Source: Thiohalocapsa sp. PB-PSB1 (lineage in GTDB: Bacteria > Pseudomonadota > Gammaproteobacteria > Chromatiales > Chromatiaceae). Taken from it: 64,000 nt of DNA. This document shows, piece after piece, positions 43,281 through 51,975 of the stretch. The number at the start of each line of letters is the position of its first letter. The first letter of the stretch is position 1. Location of the stretch: NCBI GenBank assembly GCA_016745215.1, contig CP050890.1, positions 992,001-1,056,000 of the forward strand, written 5' to 3'. A program made the position numbers and the translations under genes. The notes beneath the pieces are model-generated. The model worked only from the letters and a program-made list of their open reading frames with translations. It was not told the origin of the DNA and did no database searches.

Positions 43281-46200
43281 GTGCTCGCAACCGTTCGTGA
43301 CGCCTGCCGGATTCATCCGATGGTCAACGACTACCGGATGACCGAGGCCATCGAAAACCTCTCGGATCTCATCACCGACGAAGGCGACGGGCGCGCCTTC
43401 TTCGCCCGCAACTACATCACCGCCGGCATGGAGGCGCTGTTCCGCGAGGGCCTGCTGCGTCTCGCCGGCAAGTCCGATCAGGCCGCCTTCGAACTCGCCC
43501 AGGCGATGGGCGGCGGCAAGACGCACATGATGATCGCCTTCGGCCTGCTGGCGAAATATCCGCATCTGCGCGCCGAGGTGCTGCCGGCGGAGCTGGCCGC
43601 GCGGCTCGACTTCGGCCCGACGCGCATCGCCGCCTTCAATGGCCGCAACGACCCAGACCACTACCTATGGGGCGAGATCGCCGAGCAGCTGGGTCAAGCG
43701 GAACGGATTCGCCCGCACTGGGTCGACGGCCCGCGCGGGGTCGACCAGGCCAAGTGGATCGAGCTCATTGGCGAGACACCGACCCTGATCCTGCTCGACG
43801 AACTGCCGCCCTACCTGCTTCACGCCAGCACCCGCAGCGTCGGCAAAGGCTCGCTGGCCGATGTCGTCACCTACAGCCTGAGCAACCTGCTCACCGCGGC
43901 GATCAAATTGCCGCGCTGCTGCGTGGTCATCGGCAATCTTGCCGGCAGCTACGACGCACAGACCAGGGATCTCGCGCGGGTCATGTCCAACCTGCAACAG
44001 GAGTCCCGCCGTCAGGCGCAGACCATCACGCCGGTACAGCTGGCCGGCAACGAGATCTACCAGATCCTGAAGAAACGCCTGTTCACCGACCTGCCGGATG
44101 CGTCCGTCGTCGACTCGGTGGCCGAAGCCTTCGCCGAGCAGGTCAAGGCAGCCGAAGACGGCGGCTATATCACCGCGCGCGCCATGGAAGAGGTGGCCGA
44201 GGAGGTTCGCGAGACCTATCCGTTTCATCCGTCCTTCAAGAACCTGGTGGCCTTGTTCAAGGAAAACGAAGGCTTTCGCCAAACCCGCGGCCTGATGCAG
44301 TTCACCGCCCGGCTGCTGCGCAGCGTCTGGAACCGCGACATTAACGACGTCTTCCTCATCGGCACCCAGCACCTGGATCTCAACGACGTCGAGGTGCGCG
44401 ACGAGGTTCAGCGCGTCAATTCGGCCCTGCTGCCGGCGGTGGTCAACGACATCGCCGACCATGGCAACGCCCGCGCCGAGGAGATCGACGCCGATCTCGG
44501 CAGCGATGCCGTCAGTCAGGTCGCCAAACTGATCCTTTCCGCCTCGTTGTCGCGTGCGGTCGGCGCCCACAGCGGCCTGACCCAGGCCGAGATCATCGAA
44601 TACTTGGCCGCCCCCAACCGCAAGGCCGACGAATTCCTGGCCGGACTGGCGCGCCTGCGCGATCGCGCCTGGTACCTGCACCGCGAGGGCGAGCAATTCT
44701 ATTTCAAGGAAACCGAGAACCTCGGCCGGCGCATCGAGCGCGATGCCCGGCAGGTGCCGGCGCCCAAGCTCGAACAGGCCCTGATCAACCGCCTGAGCGG
44801 TCTGTTCAGGGCGCAAAGCAAATCCCGAGCCGCCTATCAAGAAGTCCAGATCATGCCGCGGCTGGACGACCTGAAATTGTCCGGCAGCCGCATCCTGCTG
44901 GTGGTGCAACCCGACGGGCGCACGCCACCGGAGGCGATCCGCAACTTCTACGAGTTCCAGCAGGAAAAGAACAACGTCCTGATCCTGTCCGGCAACGACA
45001 GCCATCTGGCCAACGAAGTCGAGGCGCGACTGCGCGAGCTCTACGCCATCGAAAAGATCCATGCCGGCCTCAAGCCCGGCGATACCCTTTACGATGAGGC
45101 CCGCGACAAGCTCGAAGAGCTGGAAGAACGTTTCACCAAAGCCGTCTCCGGCGCCTACAACCGGCTGTTCCTTCCGGGCTCGGGCGCATTCGGGGAAGGC
45201 GAGCTGATCATGGCCACCATCGACAACGGTCTCAGTTTCGGTGACGGCGAGTACGCCGCCGAGACGCAGATCGAGAAACTGCTCGCCAGCGGACGCTGCG
45301 ACAACAAGCTCGCCCTCGACATGCTAGACCAGCTGCCGAACTACTGGTCCATGGCCGAGACCTACCTCTGGCCCGCCTCGGAGCGGCGCGTGCCCTGGCG
45401 CGATCTGCTCATGCGCGCCAAAACCGATCCCACCTGGCCCTGGCTGCCCGGCGCCCGCGGTCTGGAAGTCCTGCGCGACGAGGCGCTCAAGCAAGGCCGC
45501 TGGCGGCAGCACGCCGACGGCCAGATCGAGAAGGGACCCTTCCCGGCGGAGAAGACCTCGGTCAACGTCATCGCCCTCGGCACCGACCGCGAGAGCGGCG
45601 AGACCAGGCTCTCGCTGACCCCGCGCAATGCCGGCGACAGCCCACGCGTCTACGTGCTCGAGACCAATGCGGTCGGTGAGCAGGACGAGCAGGTGCAGGA
45701 TCTGGAGAACTATCGCACCACCAAGGCGACGCTGTACTTCATCGCCGTCGACAGCAGCGGCAAATACCAGACTGGCGAGCCGACCCGCTGGAGCGCGGAC
45801 CTCAGCATCCGTCACGAACTGCACAAGGTCGCCGACGGCCGCAAGCTGGAACTGCGCTGCACGCCCGCGGCCGAGTTGCGCTACAGCCTGGATGGGACCA
45901 ATCCCAAGCAAGGGACGCTCTACAGCGCACCCTTTACAGTGCCGGCCACGGCCTGCACCCTGCTGGTCGCCGCCAAGGCGGGCGAGGTGGAGAAGCTGGC
46001 CAAGATTCAGATCCCGGCCGACGGCGACGATCGCGTTATCATCAACGACGACACGCCGGCCTCGATCCCTGGCCACAAGAAGATTTCCATCGACACCACC
46101 GACCGGGTCTTCGGCGTCATCGATGATTTTCGCGAGCGTGCCGATATCTTGCTGCGCGGCGTGCAGATCATCATTGGCGAGGGCGAGCACGCGGTGCAGA

Positions 46201-46403
46201 TCCGCTTCAACGAACGCGCGCTGACCGCCGCCGCCATCGAGACCGCCATCCGCGGCGTACGCAGTGCCATTGGCGATGAGCAGGCCGGCGTGCAGGTGAC
46301 CGTGCGCGGCGGCATCGACTTCGGCGACGGCTTCGCCCTCAAACAATTTGCCGAACGGGCGCGTATCGGGCTCGCGGCCGGTGATGTGGTTCAGGACCCA
46401 TGA
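43281..46403 (+). CDS. DUF499 ATPase of a predicted anti-phage system
   Basis: 1040 residues. The N-terminal ATPase has Walker A AQAMGGGKTHMM (Lys80) and Walker B TLILLDELPPYLL (Asp172, Glu173). A long middle region follows, and a C-terminal ~250 residues look like beta-rich and sensor domains (LRYSLDGTNPKQGTLYSAPF resembles a chitobiase/beta-hexosaminidase-type fold). DUF499 proteins occur in defence islands together with DUF3780, DUF1156 and a PLD helicase, all of which follow here. GTG start at 43281 with AGGGGAT upstream. The stop overlaps the DUF3780 start (ATGA). The energy source or motor role in the system is inferred. Confidence 0.88.
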   Translation: MLATVRDACRIHPMVNDYRMTEAIENLSDLITDEGDGRAFFARNYITAGMEALFREGLLRLAGKSDQAAFELAQAMGGGKTHMMIAFGLLAKYPHLRAEVLPAELAARLDFGPTRIAAFNGRNDPDHYLWGEIAEQLGQAERIRPHWVDGPRGVDQAKWIELIGETPTLILLDELPPYLLHASTRSVGKGSLADVVTYSLSNLLTAAIKLPRCCVVIGNLAGSYDAQTRDLARVMSNLQQESRRQAQTITPVQLAGNEIYQILKKRLFTDLPDASVVDSVAEAFAEQVKAAEDGGYITARAMEEVAEEVRETYPFHPSFKNLVALFKENEGFRQTRGLMQFTARLLRSVWNRDINDVFLIGTQHLDLNDVEVRDEVQRVNSALLPAVVNDIADHGNARAEEIDADLGSDAVSQVAKLILSASLSRAVGAHSGLTQAEIIEYLAAPNRKADEFLAGLARLRDRAWYLHREGEQFYFKETENLGRRIERDARQVPAPKLEQALINRLSGLFRAQSKSRAAYQEVQIMPRLDDLKLSGSRILLVVQPDGRTPPEAIRNFYEFQQEKNNVLILSGNDSHLANEVEARLRELYAIEKIHAGLKPGDTLYDEARDKLEELEERFTKAVSGAYNRLFLPGSGAFGEGELIMATIDNGLSFGDGEYAAETQIEKLLASGRCDNKLALDMLDQLPNYWSMAETYLWPASERRVPWRDLLMRAKTDPTWPWLPGARGLEVLRDEALKQGRWRQHADGQIEKGPFPAEKTSVNVIALGTDRESGETRLSLTPRNAGDSPRVYVLETNAVGEQDEQVQDLENYRTTKATLYFIAVDSSGKYQTGEPTRWSADLSIRHELHKVADGRKLELRCTPAAELRYSLDGTNPKQGTLYSAPFTVPATACTLLVAAKAGEVEKLAKIQIPADGDDRVIINDDTPASIPGHKKISIDTTDRVFGVIDDFRERADILLRGVQIIIGEGEHAVQIRFNERALTAAAIETAIRGVRSAIGDEQAGVQVTVRGGIDFGDGFALKQFAERARIGLAAGDVVQDP

Positions 46404-47032
46404 CAACCTCTGCTGGCACCAGCGCCAAACGACCACCCAGGGCTTCCCGGCCCGCTGCCTATGCCCATCCCACGCTGGGCTTTGGCAAGCCGGCCACCTC
46501 CGACCCGCACCACTTCCTCGTCACCATCCCGCGCGGCAACACCGCGGCCGTGCTGATCAGCGAGCACTTGGGCATGAGCGCCGGCGCCGCGCCGGAGCAA
46601 ATCCTCGATCGCGTGATGCTTGCGCGCCCCCGCTGGACTGCCATCCGCGCCCAGGTGCAGCGCGCCTTCAACGCCCGCCTGAAGGAGCGCAACCTCGCCA
46701 CCGGCACCTGGAAGGTCGGCGACAACCCGGTGGATCGCCTGCTCGGCAAGGAACTCTGCGTGTTGGCCTGGGCGGTGGAGAAGCTCGAACCCGAGAAGAT
46801 CCGCATCGCCGTGCGCAACTGGCTGGCGCTGCGCCCAGAAGAACGCTGGTGGCTGTTCGGTATGACGGCGATCGCCACCGGTGGCGTTCAAGACAGCGAT
46901 CGCGGCTGGCGGGTCGCGCTGAGATATGCCCTCGGCGATGTGGCGCAGAACGAACTGCTCAAGGCGCGCGAGCTGCGTCGCCCTCCTCGCGGCGACGACG
47001 GCCCTCAGGGTAAACTTGGGCTATTCGATTGA
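46400..47032 (+). CDS. DUF3780 protein of a predicted anti-phage system
   Basis: 210 residues. The family core is visible in LGFGKPATSDPHHFLVTIPRGN, WTAIRAQVQRAFNARLKERNL, GTWKVGDNPVDRLLGKELCVLAWAVE and LRPEERWWLFGMTA (split). No catalytic motif or membrane segment is seen; the protein is always associated with the DUF499/DUF1156 pair. Translation is coupled to the ATPase gene through the 4-base overlap. Biochemical role unknown. After its stop the operon is interrupted by ~1.9 kb holding the repeat array and the toxin-antitoxin copies. Confidence 0.85.
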   Translation: MTTSAGTSAKRPPRASRPAAYAHPTLGFGKPATSDPHHFLVTIPRGNTAAVLISEHLGMSAGAAPEQILDRVMLARPRWTAIRAQVQRAFNARLKERNLATGTWKVGDNPVDRLLGKELCVLAWAVEKLEPEKIRIAVRNWLALRPEERWWLFGMTAIATGGVQDSDRGWRVALRYALGDVAQNELLKARELRRPPRGDDGPQGKLGLFD

Positions 47033-47273
47033 TTCGTTGTCTAGGTGCTGTCGGGCGGCAAGTTGCAGCGCCGCAGCCAGGTGCAGGCTACCCTTACCGG
47101 GCAAATACGGATGGCCTGTGTTCCGTCAACAACCCGCCCGCGAGGGCGCAAGACCGATGACGAGTTGAAAGTGCTGCTCGAAGACCTGCAAGCACAACGT
47201 GAAGCGATCAGCAGTTGTCGAGCTCGCAATCCGCCGTAGAATCGATGCTGAGAACCGCAGTGCGGTAGGGCGG

Positions 47274-47483
47274 GAAAGCGAAGCGCATCCCGCCGAAAGC
47301 AAAGCGCATCCCGCCGAAAGCGAAGCGCATCCCGCCGAAAGCGAAGCGCATCCCGCCGAAAGCAAAGCGCATCCCGCCGAAAGCGAAGCGCATCCCGCCG
47401 AAAGCGAAGCGCATCCCGCCGAAAGCGAAGCGCATCCCGCCGAAAGCGAAGCGCATCCCGCCGAAAGCGAAGCGCATCCCGCC
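47274..47483. repeat. Ten tandem 21-bp units (REP-like)
   Basis: Unit GAAAGCGAAGCGCATCCCGCC, ten times head to tail; two units (47295, 47358) have A for G at position 7. The array is preceded by TAGGGCGG, so its first unit completes the imperfect palindrome GGGCGGGA...TCCCGCC. A single copy of the same palindrome is at 48050-48079, exactly at the break point in the first toxin gene. As 21 is a multiple of 3, every frame is open, which produces spurious Glu-Ser-Glu-Ala-His-Pro-Ala repeats. Confidence 0.95.
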
Positions 47484-47531
47484 ATGAGCGCCAACCCGGA
47501 CCGCGCGCGCCGAGTTGACCTCCGCGACGCT

Positions 47532-47550
47532 TGCAACCAAAATGGTTGCA
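47532..47550. promoter_or_regulatory. Palindromic operator candidate before antitoxin copy 1
   Basis: TGCAACCA-AAA-TGGTTGCA, a perfect 8-bp inverted repeat 24 bases before the antitoxin ATG. A slightly shorter match precedes antitoxin copy 2. Ribbon-helix-helix antitoxins of this family normally autoregulate by binding such palindromes. Confidence 0.6.
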
Positions 47551-47574
47551 GGCACCGAGACGAGGTTTTCGCTC

Positions 47575-47865
47575 ATGACATCCTTGACCCTGAAGAACAT
47601 GCCCGATGATCTGCTGGAGAGTCTCCGCCAGCGTGCCCGGGAGCAGCGCCGCAGCCTGAACAGCGAGGCCATCATCCTGCTGGAAAAGGCACTGGCCGCG
47701 GACGCCCTCGCAGCGCCTGCGAGCGTTGTCGAAACCGAACGCAACGCGCAGCTTGCCGCCTGGGAGCGATTGGGGGGCCTCTGGCCCGGCGGCGACGCGG
47801 CGTTGGATACCCTTGTTTCGGACATCTACGAGGCTCGCACCGAAGGCCGCGAGGTCGATTGGTGA
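47575..47865 (+). CDS. FitA/VapB-like ribbon-helix-helix antitoxin, copy 1
   Basis: 96 residues. The N-terminal ribbon-helix-helix reads MTSLTLKNMPDDLLESLRQR followed by RRSLNSEAIILLEKAL, the classic FitA/Arc-type DNA-binding fold. The C-terminal part (LGGLWPGGDAALDTLVSDI) would wrap the toxin. The stop codon overlaps the start of the toxin gene (GTG at 47862). Nearly identical to copy 2 (48186-48476). The partner toxin next door is truncated, so this antitoxin may instead pair with the intact toxin copy 2. Confidence 0.85.
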   Translation: MTSLTLKNMPDDLLESLRQRAREQRRSLNSEAIILLEKALAADALAAPASVVETERNAQLAAWERLGGLWPGGDAALDTLVSDIYEARTEGREVDW

Positions 47866-48129
47866 AGGTGCTGGACACGGACGTCTGTATCGAGATCCTG
47901 CGTGGCAACCCGCGGGTGCTGCAATGGCGCCGGCACACGCACGCCCCTGTCGTGACAACCTGGATCACCGCCTGCGAGTTGGAATATGGCGCCGCCAAGT
48001 CCGAGCACCCCGAGCGAGCCCGCGCGTTGGTCGCGGACCTCTTGAGCGCCGTAGGGCGGGAAAGCGAAGCGCATCCCGCCACCAGCGCGGCCCACAGCCG
48101 CGCGCGCCGAATTGACGCCCGCGACATTG

Positions 48130-48146
48130 GCAACCAAAATGGTTGC
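48130..48146. promoter_or_regulatory. Palindromic operator candidate before antitoxin copy 2
   Basis: GCAACCA-AAA-TGGTTGC, 7-bp arms, the same palindrome as at 47532, about 40 bases before the second antitoxin start. Confidence 0.55.
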
Positions 48147-48185
48147 ACGCACCCAGATGAGGTTTTCGCCCCGAGGTTTTCGCCC

Positions 48186-48476
48186 ATGTCATCATTGACC
48201 CTGAAGAACATGCCCGATGATCTGCTGGAGAGTCTCCGCCAGCGTGCACGGGAGCAGCGCCGCAGCCTGAACAACGAGGCCATCATGCTGCTGGAAAAGG
48301 CATTGGCCGCGGACGCCCTGGCGCCGCCCGCAAGCGTCGTCGAAACCGAACGCAACGCGCAGCTTGCCGCCTGGGAACGATTGGGGGGCCGCTGGCCCGG
48401 CGGCGACGCGGCGCTGAATACCCTGATTTCGGACATCGTCGAGGCTCGCACCGAAGGCCGCGAGGTCGATCTGTGA
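48186..48476 (+). CDS. FitA/VapB-like ribbon-helix-helix antitoxin, copy 2
   Basis: 96 residues beginning MSSLTLKNMPDDLLESLRQR. It differs from copy 1 at only a few positions (NNEAIML for NSEAIIL, GRWPGG for GLWPGG). It is followed with a 4-base overlap (GTGA) by the intact toxin gene and is presumably its cognate antitoxin. It can also be read as the C-terminal half of a fusion with truncated toxin copy 1. Confidence 0.88.
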   Translation: MSSLTLKNMPDDLLESLRQRAREQRRSLNNEAIMLLEKALAADALAPPASVVETERNAQLAAWERLGGRWPGGDAALNTLISDIVEARTEGREVDL

Positions 48477-48907
48477 AGGTGCTGGACACGGACGTCTGCA
48501 TCGAGATCCTGCGTGGCAACCCGCGGGTGTTGCAGTGGCGCCGGCACACCCAAGTGCGGGTTGTCACCACCTGGGTCACGGCCTGCGAGCTAGAATATGG
48601 CGCCGCCAAGTCGGCGCACCCCCAGCAGGCCCGCGCACTGGTCTCGGACCTCCTCAGCACGCTCGACATCCTGGGGCTGGACCGAGCCGCCGCACGGCAG
48701 TTCGGCCAGCACAAGGCGGCCTTGCGCCGCGACGGCGAGACCCTGGCCGACGCGGATCTGATGATCGCGGCCATCGCCCTTATCCATGGCGCCGAGCTGG
48801 CCACCGGCAACCTCCGACACTTCCGCCGCTTTCCCGATCTGCCCCTGGAGGACTGGATTCGCCAGCCGCCGCCCGACCCCGCCGCCCGAAGCGATACCTC
48901 GGCATGA
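48473..48907 (+). CDS. VapC/FitB-like PIN-domain toxin, intact
   Basis: 144 residues with a complete PIN domain: Asp in KVLDTDVCIEIL, Glu in ACELEYGAAK, Asp in LADADLMIAA and the final TGNLRHFRRF. Such toxins are Mg-dependent ribonucleases, often cleaving tRNA or rRNA. It starts with GTG overlapping the antitoxin stop. Its own stop (TGA 48905-48907) overlaps the ATG of the methyltransferase gene, so toxin and methyltransferase translation are coupled. This placement inside a defence operon is the notable feature. Confidence 0.9.
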   Translation: MKVLDTDVCIEILRGNPRVLQWRRHTQVRVVTTWVTACELEYGAAKSAHPQQARALVSDLLSTLDILGLDRAAARQFGQHKAALRRDGETLADADLMIAAIALIHGAELATGNLRHFRRFPDLPLEDWIRQPPPDPAARSDTSA

Positions 48908-51900
48908 ACCACCCAACCGCCGTACCAACCCATCCCGGGCTCGAGCCCTTCGCGCTGCGAGACGCCCCGGCGCTGATCGAGGCGGTGTTCCCGGCCCAGA
49001 AGGTCTCGTTCGAGGCGCAGCGCGAGCGCAAGGCCGGTGCCGGGCAGACGCTGACCGCATTGGGCTCCTACTGGAAGGGCCGCAAACCGCTGATCCTGGT
49101 CCGGGCCATCCTGTTGGGCAGCCTGCTGCCGCAAACCGATGATCCGCAGCAGGACCTGGAAATTTTCGAGCAACTGATGGCCTTCGACGAAGGCGGACTG
49201 GCGCGGCGCGAGCCCAAGCTCAAGCCCGCCGACATCGCCGAGCGGGTCGCACTGGCGCAGCCCTGGCGCTGGTTCAGCTACAGCCTCAAAGGGCCGGCGC
49301 ACAGCGCCGAGGAAATCGATCAGCTGCAGTTTCCGATCGAGCTTGCTGACTATCCGGGGCTCAATCTACGCTGGCGCCGCGACATCGACCCGACGGACAA
49401 GCTGGACCTGCTGGCCAAGGCCCTGGCGACCTTCCCCACCTACGAGGCACGCGCCGGCCGCTGCAAACGCCCCGAGGAACTGGACCAGACCGCACTCTAT
49501 GCCCCGATCTGGCCCGCGGTGAACGCCCATCTGCGCCGCTTCGGCATCGACGCGCATTCGCATCAGGAGCTGGTCGAACAGCTCGGCATCCTGCGCTACG
49601 GCCAGCGGCCCAAGGTCGGCGACACCTTCTGCGGCGGCGGTTCGATCCCGTTCGAGGCCGCGCGCCTAGGCTGCGATGTCTACGCCTCGGACCTCAATCC
49701 CATCGCCTGCATGCTGACCTGGGGGGCGCTGAACATCATCGGCGCGCCGCCCGAAAAGCGCGCCGAGATCGAGCGGGCGCAGCGCGCGGTGGCCGAGGCG
49801 GTGGATCGGGAGATCACTGAACTCGGCATCGAACACGACAGCCAGGGTAATCGCGCCAAGGCCTATCTCTATTGTCTGGAGACGCGCTGCCCGGAGACCG
49901 GCTGGATGGTGCCGATGGCGCCGAGTTGGGTGATCTCGAAGAACCGCAACGTCGTCGCAAAGCTATTGCCGGATCATGCGAACAAGCGCTTTGACATCGA
50001 CATACTGAGCGGTGTTTCGGCGGCCGAGATGCAGGCCGCGCAGCGGGGCACGGTACGCGACGGCAATCTGGTCTACGCGCTGGACGGCAAGACCTATCTG
50101 ACGCCCATCAAGACCATCCGCGGCGATTATCGCGACGCCGACGGCAATACCGCGAACCGGCTGCGCCGCTGGGAACAGCACGACTTCAAGCCTCGGCCGG
50201 ACGACATCTTTCAGGAACGGCTCTACTGCATCCAGTGGATGACGCGCGAGACTCTGGATTCACATCGGCCCGCAACCTTCTTCGCCGGCGTGACCGAAGC
50301 GGACCTGGGGCAGGAGCGCAAGATCGAGAGTATCGTCGCGAAGAACCTTGCCGCCTGGCAAGAAGCTGGATTGGTGCCGGATATGGCGATCGAGCCTGGC
50401 TATAACACGGATCAGCCGATTCGTGAACGCGGCTGGATGTATTGGCATCAGTTGTTCGATCCCAGGACGCTATTGTCGGCAGCGCTACTCAATCGAGTGG
50501 GACATCGCGCCGCAGACAAATTCAATGTCAACACGCTGCTCGATAATTCAGGAAGACTTGTACAGTGGCACTCCACGTCGCCTCACAATACAGGCGGCGG
50601 CAGAGACATCCCGGCGCATGTCTTTCAAAACCAAGCGCTGAACACGCTCTACACTTTCTCGGTACGGTCATGGTGGTCTGCCATGAACGTGCTGCGATAC
50701 GACTATCCCGGTGCTGTCGCCCTGATCGGAGATAGTCAGGTTGCGCCCCACGCTGCAACAGGGCGACTCGATGGGAACCATATCTTTGTTACCGACCCGC
50801 CATACGCCGACGCTGTCCACTACCACGAAATCACCGAATTCTTCATCGCCTGGCTCCGCAAAAACCCACCCCCACCCTTCGACCAATGGACCTGGGATTC
50901 CCGCCGCGACCTCGCCATCAAGGGCTCCGGCGACGACTTCCGCCGCGGCATGGTGGACGCCTACAAGGCCATGACCGAGCACATGCCGGACAACGGCATC
51001 CAATGCGTGATGTTCACCCACCAGGACACCGGCGTCTGGTCCGACATGGTCAGCATCTTCTGGGCCGCGGGCCTGCAGGTGGTGAGCGCCTGGTACATCG
51101 CCACCGAGACCACCTCGGAGCTGAAAAAGGGCGGCTATGTGCAGGGCACCGTGATCCTGATGCTGCGCAAACGCCCGCCCGGCGACCGCCCCGGCTTCAA
51201 GCAGCGCATCCTGCCGGCGGTCAAGCGCGAGGTGGACGCCCAGATCCAGCAGATGCTGCACCTCAACAGCGAGACCGAGGCGAAGATGGGCGCGCCGGTG
51301 TTCAACGACTCGGACCTGCAGATGGCCGGCTACGCGGCGGCGCTGAAGGTGCTGACCGGCTTCACCAGCATCGGCGGCGAGGACGTGACCAGCTTCGCGC
51401 TGCGCCCGCGCCGCAAGGGCGAGACCACCGTCGTCGACGAGATCGTCGAGCAGGCCGCCGAGACCGCCAACGGCCTGCTGGTGCCGGACGGCCTGGAGCC
51501 CGAGACCTGGGCCGCCATCAGCGGCATCCAACGCTTCTATCTGCGCATGCTCGACATGGAGACCACGGGCGCCGCCAAGCTCGACAACTACCAGAACTTC
51601 GCCAAGGCCTTTCGCGTGCAGGACTACGCCGCCATCATGGCCAGCATCAAGCCCAACGCCGCGCGCCTGAAGTCCGTCACCGAGTTCAAACCGCGCGACC
51701 TCACCGACCGCACCGAGCTCGGCCCAACCCCCCTCGGCGCCCTGATCGTCGCCATCCAGGAGTTTCTGGCGGACAAGGAGCCGGAGGTGGTCATGGCCAA
51801 CCTCCGCGACGCCGTCGCCGACTATCTCGGTCTGCGCCCGAAACTGGTGGACATAACCAGCTTCATCGCCTTCAAGGCCCGCCAACTGGACACGCGCCGC

Positions 51901-51948
51901 GCCGCCGAGGCGATCGCCAGCCGCATGCGCAATCAGCGGTTGCAGTAG
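48904..51948 (+). CDS. DUF1156 adenine/cytosine DNA methyltransferase of a predicted anti-phage system
   Basis: 1014 residues. The N-terminal DUF1156 segment starts around LIEAVFPAQKVSFEAQRERK. A SAM-binding motif I lies near residue 238 (VGDTFCGGGSIPFEAARLGC, then DVYASDLNPIA) and the catalytic motif DPPY at 631-634 (TDPPYADAVHYHE), giving an N6-adenine or N4-cytosine methylase. A large insertion between the motifs may hold the target-recognition part. It would mark host DNA while partner proteins attack unmarked DNA. ATG overlaps the toxin stop. The last 200 residues are helical. Complete by comparison with the family as I recall it. Confidence 0.87.
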   Translation: MNHPTAVPTHPGLEPFALRDAPALIEAVFPAQKVSFEAQRERKAGAGQTLTALGSYWKGRKPLILVRAILLGSLLPQTDDPQQDLEIFEQLMAFDEGGLARREPKLKPADIAERVALAQPWRWFSYSLKGPAHSAEEIDQLQFPIELADYPGLNLRWRRDIDPTDKLDLLAKALATFPTYEARAGRCKRPEELDQTALYAPIWPAVNAHLRRFGIDAHSHQELVEQLGILRYGQRPKVGDTFCGGGSIPFEAARLGCDVYASDLNPIACMLTWGALNIIGAPPEKRAEIERAQRAVAEAVDREITELGIEHDSQGNRAKAYLYCLETRCPETGWMVPMAPSWVISKNRNVVAKLLPDHANKRFDIDILSGVSAAEMQAAQRGTVRDGNLVYALDGKTYLTPIKTIRGDYRDADGNTANRLRRWEQHDFKPRPDDIFQERLYCIQWMTRETLDSHRPATFFAGVTEADLGQERKIESIVAKNLAAWQEAGLVPDMAIEPGYNTDQPIRERGWMYWHQLFDPRTLLSAALLNRVGHRAADKFNVNTLLDNSGRLVQWHSTSPHNTGGGRDIPAHVFQNQALNTLYTFSVRSWWSAMNVLRYDYPGAVALIGDSQVAPHAATGRLDGNHIFVTDPPYADAVHYHEITEFFIAWLRKNPPPPFDQWTWDSRRDLAIKGSGDDFRRGMVDAYKAMTEHMPDNGIQCVMFTHQDTGVWSDMVSIFWAAGLQVVSAWYIATETTSELKKGGYVQGTVILMLRKRPPGDRPGFKQRILPAVKREVDAQIQQMLHLNSETEAKMGAPVFNDSDLQMAGYAAALKVLTGFTSIGGEDVTSFALRPRRKGETTVVDEIVEQAAETANGLLVPDGLEPETWAAISGIQRFYLRMLDMETTGAAKLDNYQNFAKAFRVQDYAAIMASIKPNAARLKSVTEFKPRDLTDRTELGPTPLGALIVAIQEFLADKEPEVVMANLRDAVADYLGLRPKLVDITSFIAFKARQLDTRRAAEAIASRMRNQRLQ

Positions 51949-51975
51949 GGACCGTTACATGTCCCAGGAGACCAT

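Larger units (their letters stand above)
47033..47574. other. Spacer with 21-bp tandem repeat between DUF3780 and the first antitoxin
   Basis: The first 190 bases have a small open frame (47045-47239, encoding RKTDDELKVLLEDLQAQREA near its end) that could be a short or truncated gene; not recognised. Then follow ten tandem 21-bp units, and finally an inverted-repeat operator candidate 25 bases before the antitoxin start. Confidence 0.55.
47862..48476 (+). pseudogene. Truncated PIN toxin (copy 1) fused in frame to antitoxin copy 2
   Basis: The first ~62 residues are a VapC/FitB PIN domain (MKVLDTDVCIEILRGNPRVL...CELEYGAAK) with the first catalytic Asp and the Glu. After DLLS the sequence switches to the REP-like palindrome (GRESEAHPA) and the spacer in front of the second antitoxin, and then reads in frame through the whole of it. 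The last PIN carboxylates (found in copy 2 as DADLMIAA and TGNLRHF) are lost, so nuclease activity is unlikely. The potential product is a ~204-residue half-toxin-antitoxin fusion, or the toxin is just broken. Confidence 0.75.

Noticed and set aside
43665..45062. Long minus-strand open frame (465 codons) opposite the DUF499 ATPase
   Set aside because: It is a GC-driven antisense shadow: the plus strand encodes a protein with Walker motifs and family similarity, while the minus frame has no motif or sensible composition.
47274..47483. CRISPR array
   Set aside because: The 21-bp units follow each other directly with no unique spacers, and no cas gene is nearby.
47199..47609. Open frames with ESEAHPA or GGMRFAF heptapeptide repeats
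   Set aside because: These come from the ten 21-bp DNA repeats, whose length is a multiple of three, leaving all frames open. No start signal or family supports translation.
50668..51885. Minus-strand open frame (405 codons) opposite the methyltransferase
   Set aside because: Antisense shadow of a gene with DPPY and SAM motifs; the reverse product is His/Gly/Val-rich without any known fold.
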